64,000 nucleotides of DNA, from the NCBI RefSeq assembly GCF_030506255.1, contig NZ_CP113431.1:3483001-3547000 (forward strand). Direction: 5' to 3'. The notes under the pieces were generated by a model. It saw only the letters and a list, made by a program, of their open reading frames with translations, made no database searches and had not been told where the DNA came from. The translations under genes were made by a program, and so were the position numbers. Source of the DNA: Nocardioides sp. Arc9.136 (GTDB lineage Bacteria > Actinomycetota > Actinomycetes > Propionibacteriales > Nocardioidaceae). Every line of letters starts with the position of its first letter. Position 1 is the stretch's first letter. Shown here piece by piece: positions 39,547-54,841 of this stretch.

Positions 39547-40286
39547 GACTCACCCTCAACATCTGGCGTCAGCGCGACGCGGCGTCGGCCGGGTCGATGC
39601 AGAAGTACGAGCTCGACGGCGTCTCCGAGGACATGAGCTTCCTCGAGATGCTCGACGTGCTCAACGAGCAGCTCAACGAGCAGGGCGACGAGCCGGTCGC
39701 CTTCGACTCCGACTGTCGCGAGGGCATCTGCGGCACCTGTGGCCTGATGATCAACGGCCAGGCCCACGGCCCGGAGGTCACCACGACCTGCCAGCTGCAC
39801 ATGCGCTCGTTCAAGGACGGCGACGACATCACGATCGAGCCGTGGCGCTCGGACGTCTTCCCGGTCCTGCGCGACCTGGTCGTCGACCGCGGCGCGTTCG
39901 ACCGGATCATCCAGGCCGGCGGCTACATCTCGGCCAACACCGGCTCCGCCCCCGACGCCCACGCGGCGCCGGTGGAGAAGAAGAGGGCCGACCGCTCCTT
40001 CGACGTCGCCACCTGCATCGGCTGCGGCGCCTGCGTCGCGGCCTGCCCCAACGGCTCGGCCTCGCTGTTCATGGGTGCCAAGATCACCCACCTCGGCGAG
40101 CTCCCCCAGGGCCAGCCGGAGCGCTACGACCGGGTCGTCAACATGGTCGGCCAGCACGACGCCGAGGGCTTCGGTGGCTGCACCAACATCGGCGAGTGCA
40201 CCGCCGCCTGCCCCAAGGAGATCCCGCTCGACGTGATCTCCCAGCTCAACAAGGACCTGCGCACCGCGCTCAAGCAGGGTCGCTGA
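39543..40286 (+). CDS. sdhB: Succinate dehydrogenase iron-sulphur subunit
   Basis: 247 residues. A plant-type [2Fe-2S] domain ([15 protein letters not shown]) is followed by two bacterial ferredoxin-type clusters, [14 protein letters not shown] and [15 protein letters not shown]. The latter supplies the [4Fe-4S] and [3Fe-4S] centres. It passes electrons from SdhA to the membrane quinone site in SdhC. The ATG overlaps the sdhA stop. A hairpin follows at 40309-40346 and then the left inverted repeat of the nuclease cassette. Confidence 0.95.
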
Positions 40287-40308
40287 GCGTCCCGCTCCTC
40301 CGCGCGTC

Positions 40309-40346
40309 GTACGACGGCCTCCGCCTTTCTGGTGGGGGCCGTTCGT
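40309..40346 (+). terminator. Hairpin after sdhB
   Basis: An imperfect hairpin (ACGACGGCC ... GGCCGTTCGT arms with inner CC/GG pairs around CTTTCT) lies 23 bases past the sdhB stop. It is the likely end of the sdhCAB transcript, separate from the repeat element that begins about 17 bases later. Confidence 0.45.
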
Positions 40347-40362
40347 GCGTCGCGGGGGGGCA

Positions 40363-40447
40363 GGATTCCCCGGTCCCCCGGGGATTCCGGCGCTTCTCAG
40401 GGAATGCGTCCCCTGAGGTGTACCGGTATTCCCTGACATGTACGACG
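40363..40447. repeat. Left inverted repeat of the nuclease cassette
   Basis: This copy folds into two adjacent hairpins: GGATTCCCCGG/CCGGGGATTCC and CTCAGGG/CCCTGAG. It matches the reverse complement of the right copy (41568-41645) at 54 of 65 positions over 40363-40427 by my hand alignment, with weaker identity continuing to about 40445. It begins just after the sdhB hairpin and ends 12 bases short of the nuclease stop. The more decayed of the two copies. Confidence 0.75.
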
Positions 40448-40458
40448 CGATGGGCCCG

Positions 40459-41478
40459 TCAGGCAGGACGTCCCGCACGGGCGGCGCGGGCAGCGGAGAA
40501 GGCTGCGCGGATCCGGTCGGCAAGCCGGCCAGGATCGGCAAGGTCGGCCCACGTCACCCGGATGCACAGCCACCCGGTGGCCTCGCGCACCCGGTCCTCT
40601 CGACGCTTCTCGCGGAGAACGACGTCGACCGCGGACTCGCCTGCGGGAGCCAGTGCGCCGTACTTGATCCTCCCGTCGAACTCGAGGAACACGCCGAGGT
40701 CGGGCCAGGCGAAGTCCACCCGGGCCACCAGGCGCCCGGATCCGTCCCTCACCTCGTGCTGCAGCTCAGGCCGCGGCAGGCCGTGCACCGCCAGCAGGTG
40801 GAGCGTCCTGCTCTCGCCCACCGACTCGCACCGGCCGTCCGCGATGCGCAGGACCAGGTCGGTACGGAGGCTCCCCGGCCAGTGCGCCATGCCGACACTT
40901 CTCCGGGATGCATGAGCATCGACACCGCGCGGCACCGTCGCGTCGGACTCGTACCGCGCCCTCAGCTCGTCGGCGGTGACGAGCCCGGCCCGTAGGAAGT
41001 GGTTGACGACGCACACAGCGGCATCGGCCCGCGCCGTCATCGTCACGTCGAGGCAGGTCCTGACGGCGCTGGTGATGGCGAGCCCGTCGACCTCGTCCGT
41101 GTCGCCGGGCAGGAGCAGCCCCGAGTGCTGCTGCACGCCCGCCTCCTTCCGTCCGGCGCGTTCGTCGAGGCGGGTTCCGTGCACCACGGAGGTGTCCAGC
41201 CCCCACAGCGGCGCGTCGAAGGCAGGAAGCGCGGAGACGTGGGAGAGGACCAGGCGGCTCTTCGCCTGTCGCTGGACCGCCCGGCACAGCACCGCGTACC
41301 GCCCGGCCGGGTCGAGCCCACGCCACCGCTCCCCCGCGACGTACGCGCCGTGGCGCACGCGGTGCAGGGCCCCATCGCGCGTGAGCCGGCGGATCGCCCG
41401 GTCGTCGTAGCCCTCGGCGACCAGCTCCTTGCGGAGCCGGACCGGAGTCAACAACGGGTGACCGGGCGGCAGCATCAT
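40459..41478 (-). CDS. AbiEi/DUF559-like nuclease-domain protein in an inverted-repeat cassette
   Basis: 339 residues from MMLPPGHP. The N-terminal part (LRKELVAEGYDDRAIRRLTRDGALHRVRHGAYVAG) is the winged-helix AbiEi antitoxin-like domain, with a middle domain of AbiEi_4 character (LVLSHVSALPAFDAPLWGLD, ITSAVRTCLDVTMTARADAAVCVVNHFL). The C-terminal domain from about residue 250 is DUF559/Vsr-like, with PD-(D/E)xK-type residues Asp255, Glu266 and Asp268 in VDFAWPDLGVFLEFDG, then a KRREDRVREATGW helix. No AbiEii toxin partner is adjacent. Two-domain proteins of this type are common orphans in actinobacteria. What is unusual is the pair of 65-80 bp inverted repeats flanking the gene. Starts at 41478 or 41475 cannot be told apart. 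Confidence 0.78.
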   Translation of the reverse strand: MMLPPGHPLLTPVRLRKELVAEGYDDRAIRRLTRDGALHRVRHGAYVAGERWRGLDPAGRYAVLCRAVQRQAKSRLVLSHVSALPAFDAPLWGLDTSVVHGTRLDERAGRKEAGVQQHSGLLLPGDTDEVDGLAITSAVRTCLDVTMTARADAAVCVVNHFLRAGLVTADELRARYESDATVPRGVDAHASRRSVGMAHWPGSLRTDLVLRIADGRCESVGESRTLHLLAVHGLPRPELQHEVRDGSGRLVARVDFAWPDLGVFLEFDGRIKYGALAPAGESAVDVVLREKRREDRVREATGWLCIRVTWADLADPGRLADRIRAAFSAARAARAGRPA

Positions 41479-41567
41479 GACTGCATTCGTCCCCGGCCGG
41501 GAGCGCCGCGACACCCGACTGTCCTGGACCTGTGGACAGGTGGATCGGGCCCACGCCGAGGCCTCGA

Positions 41568-41645
41568 CCTCTCAGGGAGAACCGGCACTTCTCAGGGGAT
41601 GCAACACCTGAGAAGTGCCGGAATCCCCGGGGCCCCGGGGATTCC
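41568..41645. repeat. Right inverted repeat of the nuclease cassette
   Basis: Two perfect hairpins: arms CCGGCACTTCTCAGG (41582-41596) and CCTGAGAAGTGCCGG (41607-41621) around GGATGCAACA; then arms GGAATCCCCGGGG (41620-41632) and CCCCGGGGATTCC (41633-41645) with no spacer, a 26-base palindrome. It is the reverse-complement partner of the left copy at 40363. It ends seven bases before the SCO4848-like stop. It may double as a terminator. Confidence 0.8.
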
Positions 41646-41651
41646 GACGTC

Positions 41652-41873
41652 CTAGCGCCGCGACCGCAGCGCGCGCAGCCCCAACCGGGCCAGGACGACG
41701 CCGATGGCGACGTTGACGACGATCAGCACGGTGTGGGCGACCCAGTAGCCGGTGGGGCGGTCCTCGCCCTCGGCGTGGGCGTTCCACAGGTTGCGGGTGA
41801 ACATCGCGTAGGTGAGGAAGTTCCACACCGCGACACCGACCAGCAGCCACCCGTGGCGTCGTTCCAGCTTCAT
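41652..41873 (-). CDS. SCO4848-family small membrane protein
   Basis: 73 residues with two membrane helices (HGWLLVGVAVWNFLTYAMF and TGYWVAHTVLIVVNVAIGVVLARLG) and a polar AHAEGEDRP loop between. It matches the small actinobacterial family named after SCO4848, of unknown function. The ATG overlaps the YihY stop (ATGA at 41873), so the pair is co-translated. The right repeat of the nuclease cassette abuts its stop. Confidence 0.82.
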   Translation of the reverse strand: MKLERRHGWLLVGVAVWNFLTYAMFTRNLWNAHAEGEDRPTGYWVAHTVLIVVNVAIGVVLARLGLRALRSRR

Positions 41874-42916
41874 CAGGTCCTCTTCCTCCTCAGCAGTGCG
41901 ACCAGCCCGAGGGTGGCCGCTCCTCCGGCCGCGAACGGGGTGAGCGCGGCCCGCACCCCGCCGTGCTGCGCGCGCAGCTCCCGGGGCGACGGCGTCCGCG
42001 GTCCCTGCACCGGGTCGGCCGGCTCCAGCACGCGCTGGGCGATGGCCGCCGGCGAGGTGTACGCGAACGCAGCCGAGTACAGCACGACCCGCGAGAAGTA
42101 GTTGATCCAGACCACGAGGATCAGCGCGATGCCGAAGGCCTGGAAGGCCGGCTGCTCCTTGGTGGAGGCCAGCAGGTAGCCGGAGAGCTGCTTGAGCACC
42201 TCGAACCCGACGGCGCCGAGCAGCGCGCCCTGGAGGAGCGAGCGGCGCGGCACGTGCGGCTGGGCGAGCAGGGTGTAGAGGGCGAAGAAGAGCACGGCGT
42301 TCGCGCAGAGGCCCAACGCGATCGTCAGCAGCTTGACCAGCCAGCCCAGCTCCTGGTCCAGCCCCATCCAGTCGAGGATGTCCTCGGAGAAGCCCCCGAC
42401 GAAGCCGGCCACGGCCACGGCGACCAGCAGCACGGTGCCGATCACGACCAGGGTGAGGGCGTCGCGGAGCTTGCCGACGACGAAGTTGGGCTGGTCGCGC
42501 TGCGGGGTCACGAAGACCGCCTGGAGGGCGGCGCGCATCGCCGAGAGCCACCCGAGGCCGGAGTACAGGACACCGGCGACACCGAGGACCGCCGCCCACC
42601 CGCGGAACGTGCGGATCTGCTCGAGCGAGACCTTGCCCTCCCCCTGCCCGACGATGCCGGGCAGGACGGAGTCGATCGCCTCGCGCAGGTTGCGGTTGGC
42701 GTCGGGGTACACCGTGGAGACCAGGCCGACGGTGAACAGCGACAGCGCCAGGATCGGGAAGAACGACAGGAACGCGAAGTACGTCACCGCGCCGGCCTGC
42801 TGGGAGGCCTGCGCCGCACCGTAGTGCTCCTGCATCCGCACGAGGTGGTCCACGAAGGGCCGGCTCCGGCGCACGTCCCGCACGCCTCCGGTCACCCGCT
42901 CCTGGATCGATGGCAT
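41873..42916 (-). CDS. YihY/BrkB family membrane protein
   Basis: 347 residues with six main hydrophobic segments. Family motifs are visible: FLSFFPILALSLFTVGLVSTV, WLSAMRAALQAVF, GAVGFEVLKQLSGYLLAS and IALILVVWINYFSRVVLYSAAFAYT. Earlier annotation as ribonuclease BN is obsolete; the family is now regarded as an integral membrane protein of uncertain role, perhaps transport. The order trpS, 2'-5' ligase-like, yihY and SCO4848-like is familiar from other actinobacteria. Confidence 0.88.
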   Translation of the reverse strand: MPSIQERVTGGVRDVRRSRPFVDHLVRMQEHYGAAQASQQAGAVTYFAFLSFFPILALSLFTVGLVSTVYPDANRNLREAIDSVLPGIVGQGEGKVSLEQIRTFRGWAAVLGVAGVLYSGLGWLSAMRAALQAVFVTPQRDQPNFVVGKLRDALTLVVIGTVLLVAVAVAGFVGGFSEDILDWMGLDQELGWLVKLLTIALGLCANAVLFFALYTLLAQPHVPRRSLLQGALLGAVGFEVLKQLSGYLLASTKEQPAFQAFGIALILVVWINYFSRVVLYSAAFAYTSPAAIAQRVLEPADPVQGPRTPSPRELRAQHGGVRAALTPFAAGGAATLGLVALLRRKRT

Positions 42917-42959
42917 GCGCAGCAGGTACCCACCGGTCCACGCGGGCCGCGGAGGCCGC

Positions 42960-43472
42960 TCAGCCGCTCAGCGTGAAGTCGCGGCTGGGCTGCCAGCCCA
43001 GGACCGCGTCGTGCACGTAGAGGTGGAACTCCTCGACGAGGAACTCGCACTCGAAGTCGGCGAGGTCGTCGAAGGCCCGGTCCAGCTGCTCGTCGCCGAG
43101 GTGGTGCGCGATCGTGACGTGCGGGTGGTAGGGGTACTCCAGGTCCACCGCCAGCGGTCCGCGTCGTACGGCGGAGGCGAGCTGCTCGCACTGGGAGATC
43201 CCCTCCACCAGCGACACGAACACCACCGGGGAGACCGGCCGGAAGGTGCCGGTCCCCCGCAGGTGCACGAGGAACGTCTGCTGGGCGGTCGCCACCGCCG
43301 CGAGGTGCTCCTCGACGGCAACCACGTCGTCCTCGCCGATCTCGGTCGGCGGCACGAGCGTGATGTGCGTCGGGATCATCGTCGCGGTCTCGTCCCCGAG
43401 GGCGGTCCGGTAGTCCTGGAGCTCGCTCGCCCAGGGCTCAGGGATCGCTACGGCAACCCCGATCGTCGGCAT
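42960..43472 (-). CDS. 2'-5' RNA ligase superfamily protein (two-His phosphoesterase)
   Basis: 170 residues. The two signature HxTx motifs are present as HITL (near residue 36) and HVTI (near residue 118), in the 2H phosphoesterase fold. Members hydrolyse or ligate 2'-5' RNA or cyclic phosphates; the substrate here is unknown. A -10-like TAGGGT (43484-43479, minus strand) lies six bases before the ATG and shares the TAG stop codon of trpS, suggesting an own leaderless promoter in addition to read-through. Confidence 0.83.
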   Translation of the reverse strand: MPTIGVAVAIPEPWASELQDYRTALGDETATMIPTHITLVPPTEIGEDDVVAVEEHLAAVATAQQTFLVHLRGTGTFRPVSPVVFVSLVEGISQCEQLASAVRRGPLAVDLEYPYHPHVTIAHHLGDEQLDRAFDDLADFECEFLVEEFHLYVHDAVLGWQPSRDFTLSG

Positions 43473-43481
43473 CCCCCGACC

Positions 43482-46645
<3,164 letters not shown>

Positions 46646-46714
46646 GGGGCCTTCCGGTCGGGGACGTGCCTCATCCTCCAACCGGCTCCGGCCGCCGGCC
46701 TATTCCGCGCCGGG

Positions 46715-47119
46715 TCAGCAGACGGTGGTGATCTGGCCGACGGCGCCGTCCAGCTGCCGCTCGGCCTCGTCGACCGCCACGTCGTCCACGCGGGTGCCCT
46801 CGGCGGCGCCCCGTGCCTCCGCGAGCAGCCGGTCGACCGCCTTGCCGGCCCGGTCCACCTGCTGCCGGGTCTCGCCGCCGAGCCCGCGCTCGGCTGCGGC
46901 CAGCACCTCGCGGACGGCCGTCAGCTCCCGCTCGGCGGCCTGCGGGTCTGCCTTGATGTCCGCGACGGCGTCCCGCGCGCGGCGCTCGGCCTCGCCCATC
47001 GCCTGCTGGGCCGCCGCGCAGCCGGCGTCCTCGGCGGCTCCGCGGACGATGTCCTCGGCCTCGGAGCACCCGGTGAGCAGGGTGGCGGCCAGGGCTGAGG
47101 TCACGAGCAGGGTGCGCAC
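46715..47119 (-). CDS. Small helical lipoprotein
   Basis: 134 residues. The signal peptide ends in LLTGCSEAEDIV. The mature protein is a predicted long helix rich in Ala, Glu and Arg (EAERRARDAVADIKADPQAAERELTAVREVLAAAERGL), perhaps coiled-coil. Two Cys in the mature region and one at the C-terminus could form a disulphide. No family recognised. It follows the fused ABC exporter by 57 bp on the same strand. Confidence 0.7.
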   Translation of the reverse strand: MRTLLVTSALAATLLTGCSEAEDIVRGAAEDAGCAAAQQAMGEAERRARDAVADIKADPQAAERELTAVREVLAAAERGLGGETRQQVDRAGKAVDRLLAEARGAAEGTRVDDVAVDEAERQLDGAVGQITTVC

Positions 47120-47176
47120 ACCGGTCCGAACGAGCGGCGGGCGCCCGGGGTTCCGCTCGCCCCCGGCTCGGTGGGG

Positions 47177-50100
47177 TCAGCCGGCGAGGTGGCCCCAGCG
47201 CGCGGCCAGCTCCGACCACGGACCGCTCGCGGCGACCCGGCCGTCGACGAGCACGACCACCCGGTCGGCCCGTGCCAGGGCGGCCCGCTTGGACGTCGCG
47301 CCCACCACGGTCGTGCCGCGGCCGCGCAGCGCCTCCCACAGCTCGAGCTCGGTGGCGGCGTCCAGCGCGCTCGAGACGTCGTCGGCGAGCAGCAGCTCGG
47401 CGTCGGTGGCCAGCGCCCGGGCGAGCGCCAGCCGCTGCACCTGCCCACCCGAGAGCCGTACGCCGCGGTGCCCGACGAGGGCGTGCGGCCCGCCGGCCTC
47501 CTCCAGGTCGCGCCGCAACCGGGCGTCGGCGACGGCGGCGTCGAGGCCGCGCTCGACGGTGTGGTCGAGCAGGACGTTGTCGGCGAAGGTCCCCGACAGC
47601 ACCCGCGGCACCTGCGCCACGTGGGCCACCTGGCCGGGCCGGAGGAAGACCTCGGCGTCCTCGACCTCCAGACCGTTCCAGCGCACCGAGCCCCGGTGGT
47701 CGACGAGTCCGGCCAGCGCCGCGAGCAGGCTGGACTTGCCCGAGCCGACCTGCCCGAGGAGCAGCACCAGGTCGCCGGCGTCGACGTCGAGGTCGACCCC
47801 GGTGACGCCGAGGGTGCCGTCGTCGTGGACCGCGCTCATGCCGCGCAGCTCCAGCCGCTGCAGCGGCACCCGCGGGGTGGGGGCCGGGTCGGGTGCGGTG
47901 CCGTGCACCAGGTCGACGCCCGGGGGCAGCGTCACCAGGTCCGCGCCGCCGGCGAGGCGGCTGGTGGCGCGCTGCCAGGACCTGGTCCCGGGCGCCTCGG
48001 TGATGACCGAGCCGGCGACCCGACCGAACCAGTCGAAGCCGTTGACCGCCGAGGCCACCAGGAGCGCCGTCGCGAGGTCCCAGCGGCCGGCCACGAGCAC
48101 CGCCCAGGCGGCGACGACCCCGCACTGGACGACCACGACCGGCACCCCGTCGAGAGCGGCCTGGACCCGGTGCTCGCGCACCGCGGCGTCGACGCGGCCG
48201 GAGTCGACCCGGCCGAGGTGGCGGCGCACGGCGGGGGTCGCGGCGGCGAGCTTGACGGTGCGCACGCACTCCAGCGCGGAGACCAGCGACCGGCCGAAGC
48301 CGGCCCGCGCCCGCGACGCCGCCGCGGCCGACCGGCCCGCGATCGGGCGGCCGACCGAGGACGCGAGCGCCGAGGCGACCATCACCGCCAGCAGCACCCC
48401 GCCGGCGAGCAGGCTGCCGCCGGCCACGCTGGTGGCCGCCACGATGAGCAGGCCGTTGACGAAGTCGACCCAGCGGTCGGCGTACCGCGCGTAGCGGTCG
48501 GCGTCCATCGTCCGCGCGACGACCTCCCCCGGCGGCGTCCGGGCGAGCCGCCGCTGGTCGGTCTGGCCGACGAGGACGCTCATCCGGGTGCGCAGGAGCA
48601 CCGCGGACCACCAGTGCGGGTAGCGCAGGAACGCTGCGGCGATGGCGAGCGGCGCGACGAAGAGGCTGACGACGACGACCGCGGTGAGGGCGACCGGTGC
48701 CTCCCCCTCGGCGAGGTCGGTGACCAGGCGGCCCCAGGCCCAGCCGGTCAGGGCCCCGAACGAGCCGGTGAGCGAGGCGAGCAGGAACAGCGCCGCTCCG
48801 GCCAGGCCCCACCCGGGGTGGATGACCAGCGCGTGCGCGATGCCGCGGGTCAGCGACGGCCCGTCGCCGACCTCGGGCCGCTCCGGCGGCGGGCCGGTGC
48901 GGCGCCGTCCGCCGACCGCCGTCACGGGCTCCGCGAGGGAGCCGGACGGGCCGGACGCCCCGGACGCGGGCTGCTCCGCGACGTCGTGTGCGGCGTCGTG
49001 TCCGGCGTCACCGGAGCGCAGCAGGTCGCGGAAGCGGCCCTCGGCCGCGGCCAGCTCGGCGTGCCCGCCCTGCTGGACGACGCGACCCTGCTCGAGCACC
49101 GCCACCAGCCCGGCGCGCTCGACGGTGCCCAGGCGGTGCGCGACGAGGAGTCCGGTACGGCGCGCGAGCAGCCGGTCGGCCGCGCGGACCACCAGCTCCT
49201 CGGTGACCGGGTCCATCCGCGCGGTGGCCTCGTCGAGCACCACCACCTGTACGTCGCGGACGAGCAGCCGCGCGAACGCGACGAGCTGCTCCTCCCCCGC
49301 CGACAGGGTCGTCCCGCCTGGCCCCAGCCCGGTGTCCAGCCCGGCGGGCAGCCCCGCGACCCAGGCCTCGAGCCCCAGCTCGGCCACGGCCTGCTCCACC
49401 CGGCCGGCGGGGACGTCGGCGAACAGCGTGATGTTCTCCGCGAGCGTGCCGGCCAGGATCTCGGTGCGCTGCGTGACGACGCCGACCGTCGCGCGCAGCT
49501 GCTGGAGGTCGAGGTCGAGCACGTCGACACCGCCGAGCAGGACCGTGCCCGGCTCCGGCTCGACCGCGCGCGAGACCAGGGCGGCGAGTGTCGACTTGCC
49601 CGAGCCGGTGCGGCCCACCAGCGCGCACGTCTCCCCGGCCGGCACCCGCAGGTCGACCCCCTCGAGCGCGAACCGGCCCTCCTCGTAGGCGAAGTGGAGG
49701 TCGCGGAAGTGCAGGTCGAGGGGGCCGTCCGGCACGGCCAGGCCGCCTGCGGGCTCGGGCGGGGACTCCAGCAGCTGGCGCAGCCGGACCAGCGCGCCCA
49801 GGCCGGCCTGGAGGTCCGGCAGGTGCTGGGCGAGGGTGTTGACCTGCCCCACGAAGGTGGAGGTCACCAGGAACAGCGTCACCAGGCGGGCCACCGACAT
49901 GCCGTCGGCGGCCACCAGCGCGACGCCGGCGACCACGACCGCCGCGAGCAGGGCGTGGAGCAGCAGCCCGGCCCGCCGGGCCAGTCGGGTCTCGGCCTCC
50001 AGCACGGCGCCCAGCCGGCGGTGCACCTGGGCCGAGAGGCCGGCCAGGCGGCGTACGACGTGGGCCTGGCCGAGGCTGGTGCGCAGGTCGTCGCGGCCGG

Positions 50101-50788
50101 CGATGCCCTCCTCGAGCGCCGCGGCGTGGTCGGTCCAGGCCATCTCCTCCACGACCTTGCGCCGGGCGATCTCCGGCAGCAGCCGCCGCACCGCCAGCAC
50201 GGTCAGCCCGGAGACGACCGGCAGCAGCAGCCAGGCCGGCCACCACGTGATGCCGGCGATGACCCACATCGGGACGGTCGCGAAGAGCGTGCGCATCGCG
50301 TCCCAGACCTGGCGGCGCACCAGGACGCCGACCTCGTAGGTGTCGTCGTCGACGCGGTCGAGCACCTCCCCGACGGCCTGGTCGCCCAGGCGGGCGAGCG
50401 GCTGGCTGAGCGCGGCGTCGAGCAGGTCGGCGCGGAGCCTGCCCTCGGCCCGGTCGACGACCCCGGACCACACGACGCGGGCGGCAGAGTCGAGCACCGC
50501 GGCACCGACGACGCACAGCGCCAGCAGCAGCACCAGGTCGCGGCTCGGGTCGGCCGCGAGCCGGCCGGCCACGACGGTGCCGAGCGCCTGCCCGACCGCG
50601 GCCACGAACAGCGCGACCAGCGACCAGCCGGCGACGCGGGAGCGCAGCCGGCGCCAGTCCACGACGCGGGAGTCCTCGACCGGCACTGCGCCGGTGGTCC
50701 CCCCGGCGGGTGCACCGGTCGGGTCGTCGGTCGGGTCGTCGGGGCTGGGCGTGCCGCGGTCGGCTGCGGGTGGGCTGCTCACGGTCAT
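47177..50788 (-). CDS. Fused double ABC exporter (two TMD-NBD halves)
   Basis: 1,203 residues combining two half-exporters in one chain: TMD1 (about 50-330), NBD1, a linker near residue 600, TMD2 and NBD2. NBD1 has Walker A LVGRTGSGKSTLAAL, signature LSAGEEQLVAFARLL and VVVLDEATARMD. NBD2 has Walker A LLGQVGSGKSSLLAAL, signature LSGGQVQRLALARAL and LLADDVSSALD. The last lacks the catalytic Glu after Walker B (DD in place of DE), and LSAGE in NBD1 is a variant signature, so the two ATP sites are asymmetrical. In other bacteria such pairs are two genes. Substrate unknown. The ATG follows a TAGCGT box by eight bases. Confidence 0.88.
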   Translation of the reverse strand: MTVSSPPAADRGTPSPDDPTDDPTGAPAGGTTGAVPVEDSRVVDWRRLRSRVAGWSLVALFVAAVGQALGTVVAGRLAADPSRDLVLLLALCVVGAAVLDSAARVVWSGVVDRAEGRLRADLLDAALSQPLARLGDQAVGEVLDRVDDDTYEVGVLVRRQVWDAMRTLFATVPMWVIAGITWWPAWLLLPVVSGLTVLAVRRLLPEIARRKVVEEMAWTDHAAALEEGIAGRDDLRTSLGQAHVVRRLAGLSAQVHRRLGAVLEAETRLARRAGLLLHALLAAVVVAGVALVAADGMSVARLVTLFLVTSTFVGQVNTLAQHLPDLQAGLGALVRLRQLLESPPEPAGGLAVPDGPLDLHFRDLHFAYEEGRFALEGVDLRVPAGETCALVGRTGSGKSTLAALVSRAVEPEPGTVLLGGVDVLDLDLQQLRATVGVVTQRTEILAGTLAENITLFADVPAGRVEQAVAELGLEAWVAGLPAGLDTGLGPGGTTLSAGEEQLVAFARLLVRDVQVVVLDEATARMDPVTEELVVRAADRLLARRTGLLVAHRLGTVERAGLVAVLEQGRVVQQGGHAELAAAEGRFRDLLRSGDAGHDAAHDVAEQPASGASGPSGSLAEPVTAVGGRRRTGPPPERPEVGDGPSLTRGIAHALVIHPGWGLAGAALFLLASLTGSFGALTGWAWGRLVTDLAEGEAPVALTAVVVVSLFVAPLAIAAAFLRYPHWWSAVLLRTRMSVLVGQTDQRRLARTPPGEVVARTMDADRYARYADRWVDFVNGLLIVAATSVAGGSLLAGGVLLAVMVASALASSVGRPIAGRSAAAASRARAGFGRSLVSALECVRTVKLAAATPAVRRHLGRVDSGRVDAAVREHRVQAALDGVPVVVVQCGVVAAWAVLVAGRWDLATALLVASAVNGFDWFGRVAGSVITEAPGTRSWQRATSRLAGGADLVTLPPGVDLVHGTAPDPAPTPRVPLQRLELRGMSAVHDDGTLGVTGVDLDVDAGDLVLLLGQVGSGKSSLLAALAGLVDHRGSVRWNGLEVEDAEVFLRPGQVAHVAQVPRVLSGTFADNVLLDHTVERGLDAAVADARLRRDLEEAGGPHALVGHRGVRLSGGQVQRLALARALATDAELLLADDVSSALDAATELELWEALRGRGTTVVGATSKRAALARADRVVVLVDGRVAASGPWSELAARWGHLAG

Positions 50789-50874
50789 CACCGACGACGC
50801 TACGGCGCGGCGCCGACACTCCTCACCTGGTTTTCCGGCCGGGCCGGGGGCTCTCGGAGGGGCACGGACGCACC

Positions 50875-50907
50875 GCGGCCCGCCACCTCGAGGAGGTGGC
50901 GGGCCGC
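50875..50907 (-). terminator. Perfect 15-bp hairpin after icd
   Basis: Arms GCGGCCCGCCACCTC (50875-50889) and GAGGTGGCGGGCCGC (50893-50907) pair perfectly around GAG. It lies 17 bases past the icd stop (minus strand) and is a likely intrinsic terminator without a U-run. Confidence 0.75.
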
Positions 50908-50924
50908 AGCACGAGCGGGACGGC

Positions 50925-54765
<3,841 letters not shown>

Positions 54766-54841
54766 GCACGCAGCGTAGGCCCGCGCGACCACCCCCGCTG
54801 CTAGCGTCGGCAGCGTCCGCCGACCTCGACAAGGAGTCCTC

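Noticed and set aside
40459..41478. Type IV toxin-antitoxin (AbiE) operon
   Set aside because: The AbiEi-like N-terminal domain is present but there is no AbiEii nucleotidyltransferase beside it; the C-terminus is nuclease-like instead.
41652..42941. 429-residue minus-strand frame across YihY
   Set aside because: The first part is an Arg/Gly/Ala-rich shadow of YihY; only its last 73 residues (SCO4848-like) are real.
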